DNA of 34,322 nt, from positions 1 to 34,322 of the forward strand of contig QHOX01000171.1 of the NCBI GenBank assembly GCA_003219465.1, given 5' to 3'. Positions 6,957 through 13,926 of this stretch are shown here, in pieces (positions within the stretch are counted from its first letter, which is position 1; the number at the start of each line of letters is the position of its first letter). The DNA comes from Verrucomicrobiota bacterium (GTDB lineage: Bacteria; Verrucomicrobiota; Verrucomicrobiia; Chthoniobacterales; UBA10450). Both the position numbers and the translations under genes were made by a program. The notes under the pieces were generated by a model. It had not been told where the DNA came from. It saw only the letters and a program-made list of their open reading frames with translations, and ran no database searches.

Positions 6957-7814
6957 GTGTTTAGGCAACGCGAGTACCCGATAACTGGCACGATACTTCT
7001 GGCCACGGCGGTCGCAGCTTCGTTTGCGGCATCGGGTTGTCATTCGAAAATCGCCGGGAAAAGCGACGCGCCGTTTCGAATCATCGCAACCGATGCGGGC
7101 TTCGATGCCCCCGACACAGTGCCTGCGGGACTTCGTCATATTGTGTTCGAAAATCGCGGCTCCGAAATTCATGAGGGCATGTTGGTGAAGTTGCCGCAGG
7201 GCATGTCGGTAGGCGAGTATGTGTCGGCCGTGCGCAGCGGTTCGCTTTTTCCGGCAGGCGCTCTCGATTATTCCGGCGCCGGCCTTACCTCGCCCGGTGA
7301 AAGCGTGGAAGTATGGGTCAAATTGGATCCGGGACAGTATATCCTGATCTGCTGGAACGCCGGACACGCGCGCTCCACACCGCCGCGCCCGGTTACAGTC
7401 GAGTATACGATTTCGGACGATCTACCACCGAAAGAAAACGTAATCGTAAAGCTGATGGATTTCCGTTTTGAGGTTGCGGGTCCTTTACGCAGGGGGCTGC
7501 AGGTTATTCGGATTGAAAACACCGGGCCATCAATGCATGAAATGGACATTTTCCGACTGCACGAGGGCAAGTCGCTAGCGGACGTCCGAAGATGGCGGAA
7601 AGATGATGGACGCGGTCCTGCCCCTGCCGATGCAATGGGCGGCATACTCGACAGCCACGATTTGAAGCGAGTGGTATGGATGCGCAAAAACTTTGCTGCG
7701 GGTCGGTACATTCTCCACTGTGAGGTGCCGCTGGTCACAAATGCGCAAGCGACCAAGCAGGAAATCACGCATGCTGATCTCGGAATGGTTCGCGAAATCG
7801 AGATCGACGAATGA
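6957..7814 (+). CDS. Lipoprotein with two cupredoxin-like repeats
   Basis: I chose GTG 6957 because the earlier GTG at 6897 lies inside a repetitive hairpin. From 6957 the product has a basic N-terminus, a hydrophobic stretch (ITGTILLATAVAASFAA) and a lipobox AASGC with Cys at about 28, so it should be anchored to a membrane. The mature protein is an internal duplication. Repeat 1 (about 38-150) has 'IVFENRGSEIHEGMLVKLPQG' and 'GQYILICWNAGH'; repeat 2 (about 155-285) has 'IRIENTGPSMHEMDIFRLHEG' and 'GRYILHCEVP'. Each repeat keeps a His in the (I/M)HE turn and a Cys in the closing strand, positions suited to copper binding in cupredoxins. Electron transfer or copper binding is an inference. 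No related redox partner is adjacent. Confidence 0.7.
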   Translation: MFRQREYPITGTILLATAVAASFAASGCHSKIAGKSDAPFRIIATDAGFDAPDTVPAGLRHIVFENRGSEIHEGMLVKLPQGMSVGEYVSAVRSGSLFPAGALDYSGAGLTSPGESVEVWVKLDPGQYILICWNAGHARSTPPRPVTVEYTISDDLPPKENVIVKLMDFRFEVAGPLRRGLQVIRIENTGPSMHEMDIFRLHEGKSLADVRRWRKDDGRGPAPADAMGGILDSHDLKRVVWMRKNFAAGRYILHCEVPLVTNAQATKQEITHADLGMVREIEIDE

Positions 7815-7858
7815 CTGGCACAAATAACGGGTTGCCGCCGATTTAGTAAGTCAAGGAG

Positions 7859-7878
7859 CGGCGATTTCCAAATCGCCG
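7859..7878. terminator. Perfect hairpin between convergent genes (CGGCGATTT-CC-AAATCGCCG)
   Basis: Nine-base perfect arms with a 2-nt centre lie between the lipoprotein and aconitase stop codons. A weak pyrimidine run 'taccttttg' follows on the plus strand. A half-site, 'ggtacggcgatt', recurs exactly at 11687-11698, so this may be a dispersed palindrome used as a terminator. Confidence 0.45.
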
Positions 7879-7893
7879 TACCTTTTGCGTTGG

Positions 7894-9879
7894 TCAGGAA
7901 ACCGCCGTTCCTTGAAGTCGCGACGCCACCAGCTTTTCGGCGCCGCCGGCGACGATCAATTCTTGCGCGGCAGGACTCAGCGGCGGGAATGGGAATGATT
8001 TTTCATCGACCGTGAGAATGGATTTCGCGTAATCGATTGTGATTTCCGGCCCGACGGTCGTGGGTGCGTCCCGCATGTGCGGGATCTTGCGAAAGTGCGT
8101 CACGAGTTCTGGACATTCAAAAACAACGAACCCGTTATTGAACGCGTTGCGCTTATAGGTTTCGGAAAAACTGCCGGCGATAACGCACGGGATGCCCTTG
8201 AACTTCAGCGCGGTCGCGGCTTGCTCGCGGCTCGAGCCGGTTCCGAAATTGAAGCCGGCAACCACGACATCGCCCTTTTGATAGAATGCATTGAAGTTCG
8301 GATCGTAATTTTCAAATGTGACCGCCGCCATCTGGTCGGGTGTCATGTCATCTCGATAGGTATGTTTGCCGGCGTAAATCCCGTCGGTATTCAGATTATC
8401 TTTATCGATGAACAGAATCCGGCCGCGCACGCTGGACGGAAATCCTTCCATGATCTGCACGGACCCTGCAGGCCTCGATTTTTTCTCAGGGCGTCGGGTC
8501 GCGGTGCCGGCGGGACGCTCGCTGAAGTTTGTCGGCGCGCAGATAAATCCTGCCAGCGCACTGGCTGCAACGACGGCGGGCGATGCAAGATAAACAAACG
8601 CCTCGCGGTCGCCCATTCGTCCTTTGAAATTGCGATTGGTAGCGCTGATCGCGGTTTCGCCTTTTTGCACCAGTGCGCGACCGAGCCCAATACACGCTCC
8701 ACACCCGGGCGGCAACGGAATTGCGCCAGCACTAATCAGCGTCTGCCAGTCGCCCGTAGATTCCGCGCGCGCCTGCGTCTCTGCGCTGGCCGGCGCGAGA
8801 TAAAATTCCACGCCGTCGGCGACGTGCCCGCCCCGTGTGCGAATGACTTCCGCGGCGTCGCGCAAATCTTCGAAGCGCGCGTTCACGCACGAGAGCAAAT
8901 ACGCCTTTTGGATCGGCACACGTTTGCGTTCCATCTCGGGCAGCGAAACCATAGTCTTCACTTCGTTAGGCCCGGACACATGCGGAACCACCGTCGCGAG
9001 ATCCAGCTCAAGCTCGATTGCGTACTCGGCGTCGGAATCGGCGGTGAAGTCGCTGCGATTTTTCCACCACTTGTCGATATCGGCATTCGTGTAAGCAGAA
9101 CGACTCTTCGAGCCACGTCGCCCTGGTCGTTTCGGGTTCGTGAACTCGGGTACCCGCGAGCGGAGATAGCCCACTGTGATTTCATCGAACGGGAACACGC
9201 CAGCCAAAGCGCCCCATTCGGTGGTCATGTTGGCGATCGTCATGCGCGCGGACATCGGAAGATGCGTCACACCGTCGCCGACGAATTCGACCGCGTGATT
9301 CAGCACTTCGTCCTTATTGAACAGTCCGCATAACGCGATGATCACGTCCTTGCCAACCACGCCGGGTGAAAGCTTTCCCGTTAGCACAACTTTTGCGACC
9401 GGCGGAACCTGCCACCATGTGACTCCGGTTGCCCAGATGCTCGCGGCATCTGTGCGTACGACTGGCGTTCCGAGCGCAGCCATGGCGCCGTAGAGATTCG
9501 AGTGCGAATCGCTGGCCACGACCATCGATCCGGGCACGACATATCCCTGTTCAACCATTACCTGATGCGAAATGCCAGTACCCGCTGGGTAAAAGTCGAT
9601 GCCGTGCTCTGCAGCGAACGCATCGATCTTCGAGTATTTCGCGAGATTTTCCGGTGAAGTGTTTTGAATGTCGTGATCGATCGCGAACACTGGCTGTGCC
9701 GGATCGACAATCGATGTCGCGCCAATTTGCTTGAATTTCGGAATCACGGCGCCGGTGTTGTCATGCGTCATCACATGACGAGGGCGAATCGAGATGAAAT
9801 CCCCGCTGCGCACTACCGTCCCGGGAGCAAGCCCATCCGCGTGACGCGAAGTAATCTTCTCAACCAGCGTGAGGCCCAT
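7894..9879 (-). CDS. Single-chain aconitase / homoaconitase-type hydro-lyase
   Basis: The 661-residue protein combines the Fe-S catalytic domains and the swivel domain in one chain. Early motifs are 'HVMTHDNTGAVIPKF' (about 35-50) and 'FYPAGTGISHQVMVEQGYVVPGSMVVASDSHS' (about 95-126). The three cluster cysteines appear as 'LLSCVNARFEDL' and 'PPGCGACIGLG' (about 330-400). The C-terminal swivel domain (about 480-625) contains 'IDKDNLNTDGIYAGKHTYRDD' and the serine-bearing 'NFGTGSSREQAA'. The swivel text resembles fungal-type homoaconitase (LYS4), whereas context with an isocitrate dehydrogenase-like gene argues for citrate-isocitrate isomerisation in the TCA cycle. Substrate cannot be settled from sequence. 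The start ATG is preceded by a repeat hairpin (9894-9965). Confidence 0.85.
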   Translation of the reverse strand: MGLTLVEKITSRHADGLAPGTVVRSGDFISIRPRHVMTHDNTGAVIPKFKQIGATSIVDPAQPVFAIDHDIQNTSPENLAKYSKIDAFAAEHGIDFYPAGTGISHQVMVEQGYVVPGSMVVASDSHSNLYGAMAALGTPVVRTDAASIWATGVTWWQVPPVAKVVLTGKLSPGVVGKDVIIALCGLFNKDEVLNHAVEFVGDGVTHLPMSARMTIANMTTEWGALAGVFPFDEITVGYLRSRVPEFTNPKRPGRRGSKSRSAYTNADIDKWWKNRSDFTADSDAEYAIELELDLATVVPHVSGPNEVKTMVSLPEMERKRVPIQKAYLLSCVNARFEDLRDAAEVIRTRGGHVADGVEFYLAPASAETQARAESTGDWQTLISAGAIPLPPGCGACIGLGRALVQKGETAISATNRNFKGRMGDREAFVYLASPAVVAASALAGFICAPTNFSERPAGTATRRPEKKSRPAGSVQIMEGFPSSVRGRILFIDKDNLNTDGIYAGKHTYRDDMTPDQMAAVTFENYDPNFNAFYQKGDVVVAGFNFGTGSSREQAATALKFKGIPCVIAGSFSETYKRNAFNNGFVVFECPELVTHFRKIPHMRDAPTTVGPEITIDYAKSILTVDEKSFPFPPLSPAAQELIVAGGAEKLVASRLQGTAVS

Positions 9880-9893
9880 ATCAGATTTCAGTT

Positions 9894-9965
9894 CCCGCGA
9901 ATCACACGAATCACGCTAAAAAGGAACATTTAAAAAAATTCGCGTCAATTCGCGTGATTCGCGGG
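9894..9965. repeat. Long imperfect hairpin element, copy B (CGAATCACACGAATCACGC arms)
   Basis: The arm 'cccgcgaatcacacgaatcacgc' is largely complementary to 'gcgtcaattcgcgtgattcgcggg', with an A-rich loop (taaaaaggaacatttaaaaaaatt). Both arms match copy A (5499-5587), while the loops differ. It almost fills the 92-nt spacer between the HD-domain gene stop and the aconitase start, so on the minus strand it lies downstream of the aconitase promoter region and upstream of its gene. Confidence 0.7.
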
Positions 9966-9971
9966 TAAGAA

Positions 9972-10556
9972 TCATTTTTTCGCCGCGCGCTTGCCAAGAA
10001 ACTTGGCGATATCGAAATCAACGAAATCAGCGTGATGAAAAATGATTGATTCGATTGAGCGCTCGACCTTATCGCCCTCGTGACTATGCGTGGCGACGAT
10101 ATGCAGGACTTCGCCGGGAATGCCGTGCTTATACGCGAGCGCGACGCCGCTGAATGGATGTCGCACTTGTTGGCCGAATTTTCCCTGGATCACTTTGCCT
10201 GAGGCGTCCTTGTCGTACTCGAGCGGTTTACCGACATCGGCGAGTAACGCGCCGGCGATAAGGTAATCGCGCTGAATAGGAATACCGCAGCGAAAAGCGC
10301 TCTCGAGCACATCGGCGATAACGATGCATTGACGGGCGCAGGAATTGAGGTGCTCGACAAATGTCATGTTAATATCGCCGGCCAGCAGTGTGAACTTCAC
10401 CGCGCGCAGCTCATCGAAAGTCCATCCGTTCCCGCCGCAGCCCGTGATGATGGCTTCGTTCCATACCGCCGCCACTTTTTCGCGCAGCGATTCGTCCTTG
10501 ATCTCCATCAAAGGTGGAAAGAGTTCCGCAATTTCTTTTACGCCGTGGTTCGTCAT
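9972..10556 (-). CDS. HD-domain phosphohydrolase-like protein with altered HD pair
   Basis: The 194-residue product resembles a single-domain HD phosphohydrolase. Visible elements are a first histidine in 'FVEHLNSCARQC' (about 65-76), 'IAGALLADVGKPLEY' (about 100-114) where the family normally has HD in 'LLHDVGK', then 'VRHPFSGVALAYKHGIPGEVLHIVATHSHEGD' and 'IIFHHADFVDFD'. The histidine of the HD doublet is replaced by alanine (codon gcc), which removes one expected metal ligand. The rest of the pattern is intact, so the protein may still bind a metal or nucleotide, or may be non-catalytic. It shares no close operon partner. Confidence 0.75.
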   Translation of the reverse strand: MTNHGVKEIAELFPPLMEIKDESLREKVAAVWNEAIITGCGGNGWTFDELRAVKFTLLAGDINMTFVEHLNSCARQCIVIADVLESAFRCGIPIQRDYLIAGALLADVGKPLEYDKDASGKVIQGKFGQQVRHPFSGVALAYKHGIPGEVLHIVATHSHEGDKVERSIESIIFHHADFVDFDIAKFLGKRAAKK

Positions 10557-10602
10557 GAACCACTAATAGACATGAATGAAACCACGAGACAATGTCGAAG
10601 CA

Positions 10603-10694
10603 CGAATGACGAAGAAACACGCCGTGATCTCAGCGCCGTTTCGGCTTTCGTCATTCGGATTTAATTCGTCATTCGTCATTCCGATTTCGTCATT
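10603..10694. repeat. Inverted and direct repeats of TTCGTCATTCG
   Basis: CGAATGACGAA (10603-10613) is the exact reverse complement of TTCGTCATTCG (10647-10657). Further direct versions follow (ttcgtcattcgtcattccgatttcgtcatt). It lies in the 215-nt spacer between the divergent HD-domain and FmdB genes and looks like the same general class of repetitive hairpin spacer seen elsewhere in the window. Confidence 0.55.
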
Positions 10695-10771
10695 GTGATA
10701 GGTTGGCGTAGTAACCAGGCCTCGGTAGTTGAATTCCAACCTGTTTAAGGCAGACTCCCCAGCGATTCCCC

Positions 10772-11122
10772 ATGCCGACGTACGAGTATTTGTGTCAGAA
10801 GTGCGGGCAGACTTTTGAAGCATTCCAGTCCATCCGCGCAGAGGCGTTCCGTGAATGCCCAAAGGAACTCTGCCGATTGCCCAAGTGGGGACATGGCAAG
10901 GTAAAGCGTCTTCCCGGCACCGGAGCAGGTATCATCTTTAAGGGTTCGGGATTCTACAGCACCGATTATCGCAGCGAGTCATACAAAGAAGCAGCCAAAA
11001 AAGAGTCTGCTCCTAAAGCATCTGAAGGCGGCGACAAGTCCTCAAAAACCGAACCAGCAAAAGCTCCTTCGTCCGGCGAGACGAAGGCAGCTCAGAAGAC
11101 GTCAGGAAAAGAATCCGCCTGA
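10772..11122 (+). CDS. FmdB family zinc-ribbon protein
   Basis: The 116-residue product starts with 'MPTYEYLCQKCGQTFEAFQS', the standard FmdB opening, with Cys8 and Cys11 forming the first half of a zinc ribbon. The second half is 'ECPKELCRL' (Cys29 and Cys34), a CX4C spacing wider than the usual CX2C. Then comes 'VKRLPGTGAGIIFKGSGFYSTDYRS', also characteristic. The remaining 45 residues are a charged Lys/Ser/Ala-rich low-complexity tail. FmdB proteins are putative regulators with poorly known function. The gene stands alone and converges on the thioredoxin gene. Confidence 0.85.
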   Translation: MPTYEYLCQKCGQTFEAFQSIRAEAFRECPKELCRLPKWGHGKVKRLPGTGAGIIFKGSGFYSTDYRSESYKEAAKKESAPKASEGGDKSSKTEPAKAPSSGETKAAQKTSGKESA

Positions 11123-11160
11123 CATCTTCGTGTCAGCCGCGCGAATTTGCTTTGGCGCGG
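11119..11160. terminator. Two consecutive hairpins between convergent genes
   Basis: CTGACA/TGTCAG (11119-11136, overlapping the FmdB stop) is followed immediately by CCGCGC/GCGCGG (11137-11160). There is no T-run. Position between converging genes suggests a termination role, but sequence support is weak. Confidence 0.35.
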
Positions 11161-11178
11161 AACTCTCATCAGGTGCGC

Positions 11179-11628
11179 TTAACCCTTCGGCAATTTTTGC
11201 AGCTGCGCGATGAACGCCTCCGGGCCACCGGGGAAATAACCGTCGAACTGCCACACCTTTTGGCCGCTGCTGTTCAGCACGACGATGGTCGGAAATCCAA
11301 GGACTTCGTACTGCTGCGCCAGTTGCACGTTTTGCTTTCTCTCCTCTGTAGGCTGGGATTTTCTGCGAGGAAAATCAAGCTCTACCAGAACGAGATTGTC
11401 GTGCGCGTAGTTTTTGAACTGCTGCTGCGAGAAAACATCCTTGTCCAGTTTGATGCACCACCCGCACCAGTCAGATCCTGTAAAATTGAGGAACAGAAGT
11501 TTGTGGTTCGCTTTGGCCTCCTCCTGCGCCTTGCTGTAATTATGCAGCCAATCGGATTCCGCTCGCGCGCAGGAAATGAACACAGCCGAGACTGCGGCTG
11601 CGGCGAGAAATAATCGAGGGGTTTTCAC
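11179..11628 (-). CDS. Secreted thioredoxin-fold protein (CGWC)
   Basis: I prefer the GTG at 11628 to the ORF-track start at 11679, because it gives a clean signal peptide: VKTPR, a hydrophobic core LFLAAAAVSAVFI and a cleavage-like SCARA. The mature protein carries 'LLFLNFTGSDWCGWCIKLDKDVF' with a CGWC redox pair, and later 'YEVLGFPTIVVLNSSGQ' with the cis-proline typical of thioredoxin folds. The length (149 residues from this start) fits a DUF255/thioredoxin_7-like periplasmic reductase. It probably acts on disulfides or haem/metal protein maturation outside the cytoplasm; no partner is encoded next to it. Confidence 0.8.
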   Translation of the reverse strand: MKTPRLFLAAAAVSAVFISCARAESDWLHNYSKAQEEAKANHKLLFLNFTGSDWCGWCIKLDKDVFSQQQFKNYAHDNLVLVELDFPRRKSQPTEERKQNVQLAQQYEVLGFPTIVVLNSSGQKVWQFDGYFPGGPEAFIAQLQKLPKG

Positions 11629-11686
11629 TCCACCATCTTCGATGCAGTTGTAGCAGGACGCAAGAGCGGTACAACGCACCGCCCGG

Positions 11687-11742
11687 TACGGCGATTATTT
11701 TTTCCAAGCTCGCGATAGCCCGACGTGGCAACGCCGGGCTAT
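11687..11742. repeat. Half-site plus palindrome ATAGCCCG-N12-CGGGCTAT
   Basis: ATAGCCCG (11715-11722) and CGGGCTAT (11735-11742) form perfect 8-bp arms. The adjoining 'ggtacggcgatt' (11687-11698) is an exact half of the palindrome found at 7859-7882. Located between the SWIB stop and the thioredoxin start on the minus strand. On that strand no T-run follows, so I treat it as repeat sequence. Confidence 0.45.
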
Positions 11743-11755
11743 GAACGAGTTCCGA

Positions 11756-12034
11756 TCAGCGCAGATGCTTCGAGACGAGTTTGGTCATCTCGAACATGCT
11801 CACCTGGCTCTTGCCATTAAATACCGGCTTGAGCTGGTCGTCGGCGTTGATCATGATTCTTTTCTTTTTGTCCTGCAGACCGCGCCTCTTGATGTATGCC
11901 CAAAGCTTTTTTGTAAGCTCTGGCCGTGATAGCGGCTGCGAACCGACGACGGCAGCAAGCTTATCGTCCGGCTGGACCGGTCTCATGAAGGCGGGATTCG
12001 GTTTGCGCTTGGAAGTTTTTTTGGTTTTCGGCAT
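11756..12034 (-). CDS. SWIB/MDM2-domain protein
   Basis: This 92-residue basic protein has a Lys-rich N-terminal tail (MPKTKKTSKRKPNPAFMRP) and then a SWIB domain: 'DDKLAAVVGSQPLSRPELTKKLWAYIKRRGLQD' and 'KRIMINADDQLKPVFNGK', 'VSMFEMTKLVSKHL'. SWIB domains are eukaryote-typical chromatin-associated modules that also occur in Chlamydiae and Verrucomicrobia, so the gene is a useful taxonomic hint. The basic tail suggests nucleic-acid association, perhaps nucleoid-linked, but bacterial function is not established. It is a stand-alone gene with room for its own promoter in the 12035-12097 spacer. Confidence 0.9.
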   Translation of the reverse strand: MPKTKKTSKRKPNPAFMRPVQPDDKLAAVVGSQPLSRPELTKKLWAYIKRRGLQDKKKRIMINADDQLKPVFNGKSQVSMFEMTKLVSKHLR

Positions 12035-12097
12035 GGACGCTGACTAACGTTTCGCTTGCGGGAGAGCAAGACTAAATTTGAGCTAAATTAAAAAATT

Positions 12098-13270
12098 TTA
12101 TTGTCGGTCTTCCCGGCGCACGGCGATTGCCGCCACATCATCGGGAGCAGCCTTCGCAGAATTCTCGGGAGCTGTTTGCGCTAAAACCTGTTTGAGCAAT
12201 GCCTCTGCGCTGGACCCGGAATGGCGCAAAATTTTTTCGAGCTGCCCAGGAGCCGGCGCACGACGCTCATCTTTGCCCCAGCGCAGTATCCCGTCGGTGT
12301 AGAGCAGGAACGCATCGCCGGGCTGAAGATCGATTGGCGTTTCGCTGAACGCAGCCTGTTTGATCAAGCCCAGCGGAGGCGCCACCGAGGCGACTGATTG
12401 CGTGGTTCCGTCATGGAGAACAACCAACAGTGGCGGGTGCCCTGCCCCGACAACGCCGGCATGTCCCGTGGCCGGATCAAGCGCGACACACATCGCGGTC
12501 ATGAATGAACGCGCGCCGAAGGTGCTGCGAAAATCATTATCCACAGCTTCCATCAAGCTGGCCGGCGAATCATGATCCATGCTGCCGTGGTGAAAAAGAA
12601 GTTTTGCCAGCGTTGTAAGCAACGCGGCAGCTGCGCCGTGGCCGGTACCGTCGGCGATCCAGAACAAAATCCGGCCGTCCTTCATTCGGAGCCAGCCATA
12701 GATGTCGCCGCCCACTTGGATGACAGGACGGTAGCACGTTGCGATCTGCCAACCCGGCAGCACCAGCCGTTTCTGCGGTATCAATGATTGCTGCGTTAGG
12801 CGCGCCGCTGCCAGATCGCGCTCCAGATCGCGGCGCCATTTCTCCAGTTCATCGTTTTGCCGCTCCAGTTGTCGCCGCATTGAGCGAAGCCGAAGTTGCG
12901 TCTCGATTCGCGCCCGCAACACCGACGCATTGACAGGCTTCGTCACAAAATCGTCCGCACCTGCCTGCAGACAGGAGACCTCGCTTTGCTCGCTGCCATG
13001 TGCTGTCAGCATGATAGCCGGGATTTGGGCGACCGTCGGATCCTCGTCCGAGCGAAGGCGCCTAAGCACCTCGGCGCCGTTTAGGCCTGGCATGTCGAAA
13101 TCCAGCAGCAAAAGCGAAGGCGGACGCGCGTGAATTGTCTCCAGTGCTTCGGAACCATCGTTTGAGACGCTGCAATTGTAACCAGCAGCGCTGAGCAGTT
13201 GGGCCAACACCCTGCGACTCATCGCGTCATCGTCGACGACCAAAATCTCTACATGTGAATTGTCGCGCAT
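12098..13270 (-). CDS. Response regulator with SpoIIE/PP2C phosphatase output (RsbU-like)
   Basis: Residues 1-125 form a receiver domain: the acidic 'VVDDDAMSRR' cluster, phospho-acceptor Asp57 in 'LLLLDFDMPGLNG', conserved Thr in 'IMLTAHG' and Lys in 'DDFVTKPV'. A coiled-coil linker follows (about 130-165, 'RSMRRQLERQNDELEKWRRDLERDL'). Residues 175-390 are a SpoIIE-type PP2C phosphatase with 'QVGGDIYGWL', 'WIADGTGHGAAAALL' and a terminal 'APDDVAAIAV'. The usual second Asp of GGDxYD is Gly here, while the main metal-binding Asp residues remain. The output would be dephosphorylation of a STAS-type antagonist in response to an unlinked histidine kinase. It is the only gene on its strand in this interval. 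Confidence 0.9.
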   Translation of the reverse strand: MRDNSHVEILVVDDDAMSRRVLAQLLSAAGYNCSVSNDGSEALETIHARPPSLLLLDFDMPGLNGAEVLRRLRSDEDPTVAQIPAIMLTAHGSEQSEVSCLQAGADDFVTKPVNASVLRARIETQLRLRSMRRQLERQNDELEKWRRDLERDLAAARLTQQSLIPQKRLVLPGWQIATCYRPVIQVGGDIYGWLRMKDGRILFWIADGTGHGAAAALLTTLAKLLFHHGSMDHDSPASLMEAVDNDFRSTFGARSFMTAMCVALDPATGHAGVVGAGHPPLLVVLHDGTTQSVASVAPPLGLIKQAAFSETPIDLQPGDAFLLYTDGILRWGKDERRAPAPGQLEKILRHSGSSAEALLKQVLAQTAPENSAKAAPDDVAAIAVRREDRQ

Positions 13271-13417
13271 CTGTACTTCGGATTCGGATTACGCGCACCG
13301 GTGCATTGTATTCGTGCTGCTTTTTTATCGACGAGTCTCCGAAGTTCGAAAGAAAGCGCGATTTAATCATTGGCAACGACTCGGACTCCGGATACGATTA
13401 CAAAACATTTTCATTTT

Positions 13418-13816
13418 ATGATGAAATTTTCGCTCCCGCTTGCTCTGCTCGCGGTTTTCTTTTTTGCCTCATGCGCTGAGGAACAGCCACCTCCAACCAC
13501 CCAACATCACAGGGGGGCGCCTTATGCTTCCACCGAAACGCAAGAATACCCACCACCGCAGCAACCGTTCAACCCGAACGGGCCGGTCCAACCAATGAGT
13601 ACGCCGCCCCCGCAGATAGCAACTTCACCTCCACCTGCGGCTGCGCCGGAGAAAAAAGTGGCAAAGGGAGATTATCCGTACGGAATCCCTGTTCCGGGCA
13701 AACCGCACCTAGTGGAGAGCCCTTATTCGCCGGGCAAATACATCGATGTGGAAGGATTCCCCCCTGGAACGGAAGTCAAGGATCCTTACACTGACAAGAT
13801 TTTCCTTGTGCCGTAA
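13418..13816 (+). CDS. Proline-rich lipoprotein
   Basis: I start at the ATG at 13418, which places a short basic N-terminus and a hydrophobic core (LPLALLAVFFFASC) directly before a lipobox Cys at about 19; the ORF-track start adds an unlikely leader. The mature region is rich in Pro/Gln/Thr ('PPPTTQHHRG', 'PPPQQPFNPNG', 'SPPPAAAPEKK') and would be extended. The C-terminus is compact: 'YPYGIPVPGKPHLVESPYSPGKYIDVEGFPPG' and 'VKDPYTDKIFLVP'. That end motif resembles short C-terminal segments seen in small verrucomicrobial lipoproteins, but I do not recognise a named family. No function is assigned. Confidence 0.7.
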   Translation: MMKFSLPLALLAVFFFASCAEEQPPPTTQHHRGAPYASTETQEYPPPQQPFNPNGPVQPMSTPPPQIATSPPPAAAPEKKVAKGDYPYGIPVPGKPHLVESPYSPGKYIDVEGFPPGTEVKDPYTDKIFLVP

Positions 13817-13926
13817 GGCGAGCGTATTGCGGAAATTTCGCTGATGCGGTTACCAAATGCCATTAGCGCAGCACAGGTTTCTATGCGAGCACCCGACGCT
13901 AACATCACGACGTTCAGATTCATTCT

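Noticed and set aside
8077-9333. 418-residue plus-strand ORF opposite the aconitase gene
   Set aside because: It is the antisense shadow of a well-supported aconitase gene; its translation has no recognisable domain and is rich in Arg/His, as expected from GC-rich antisense frames.
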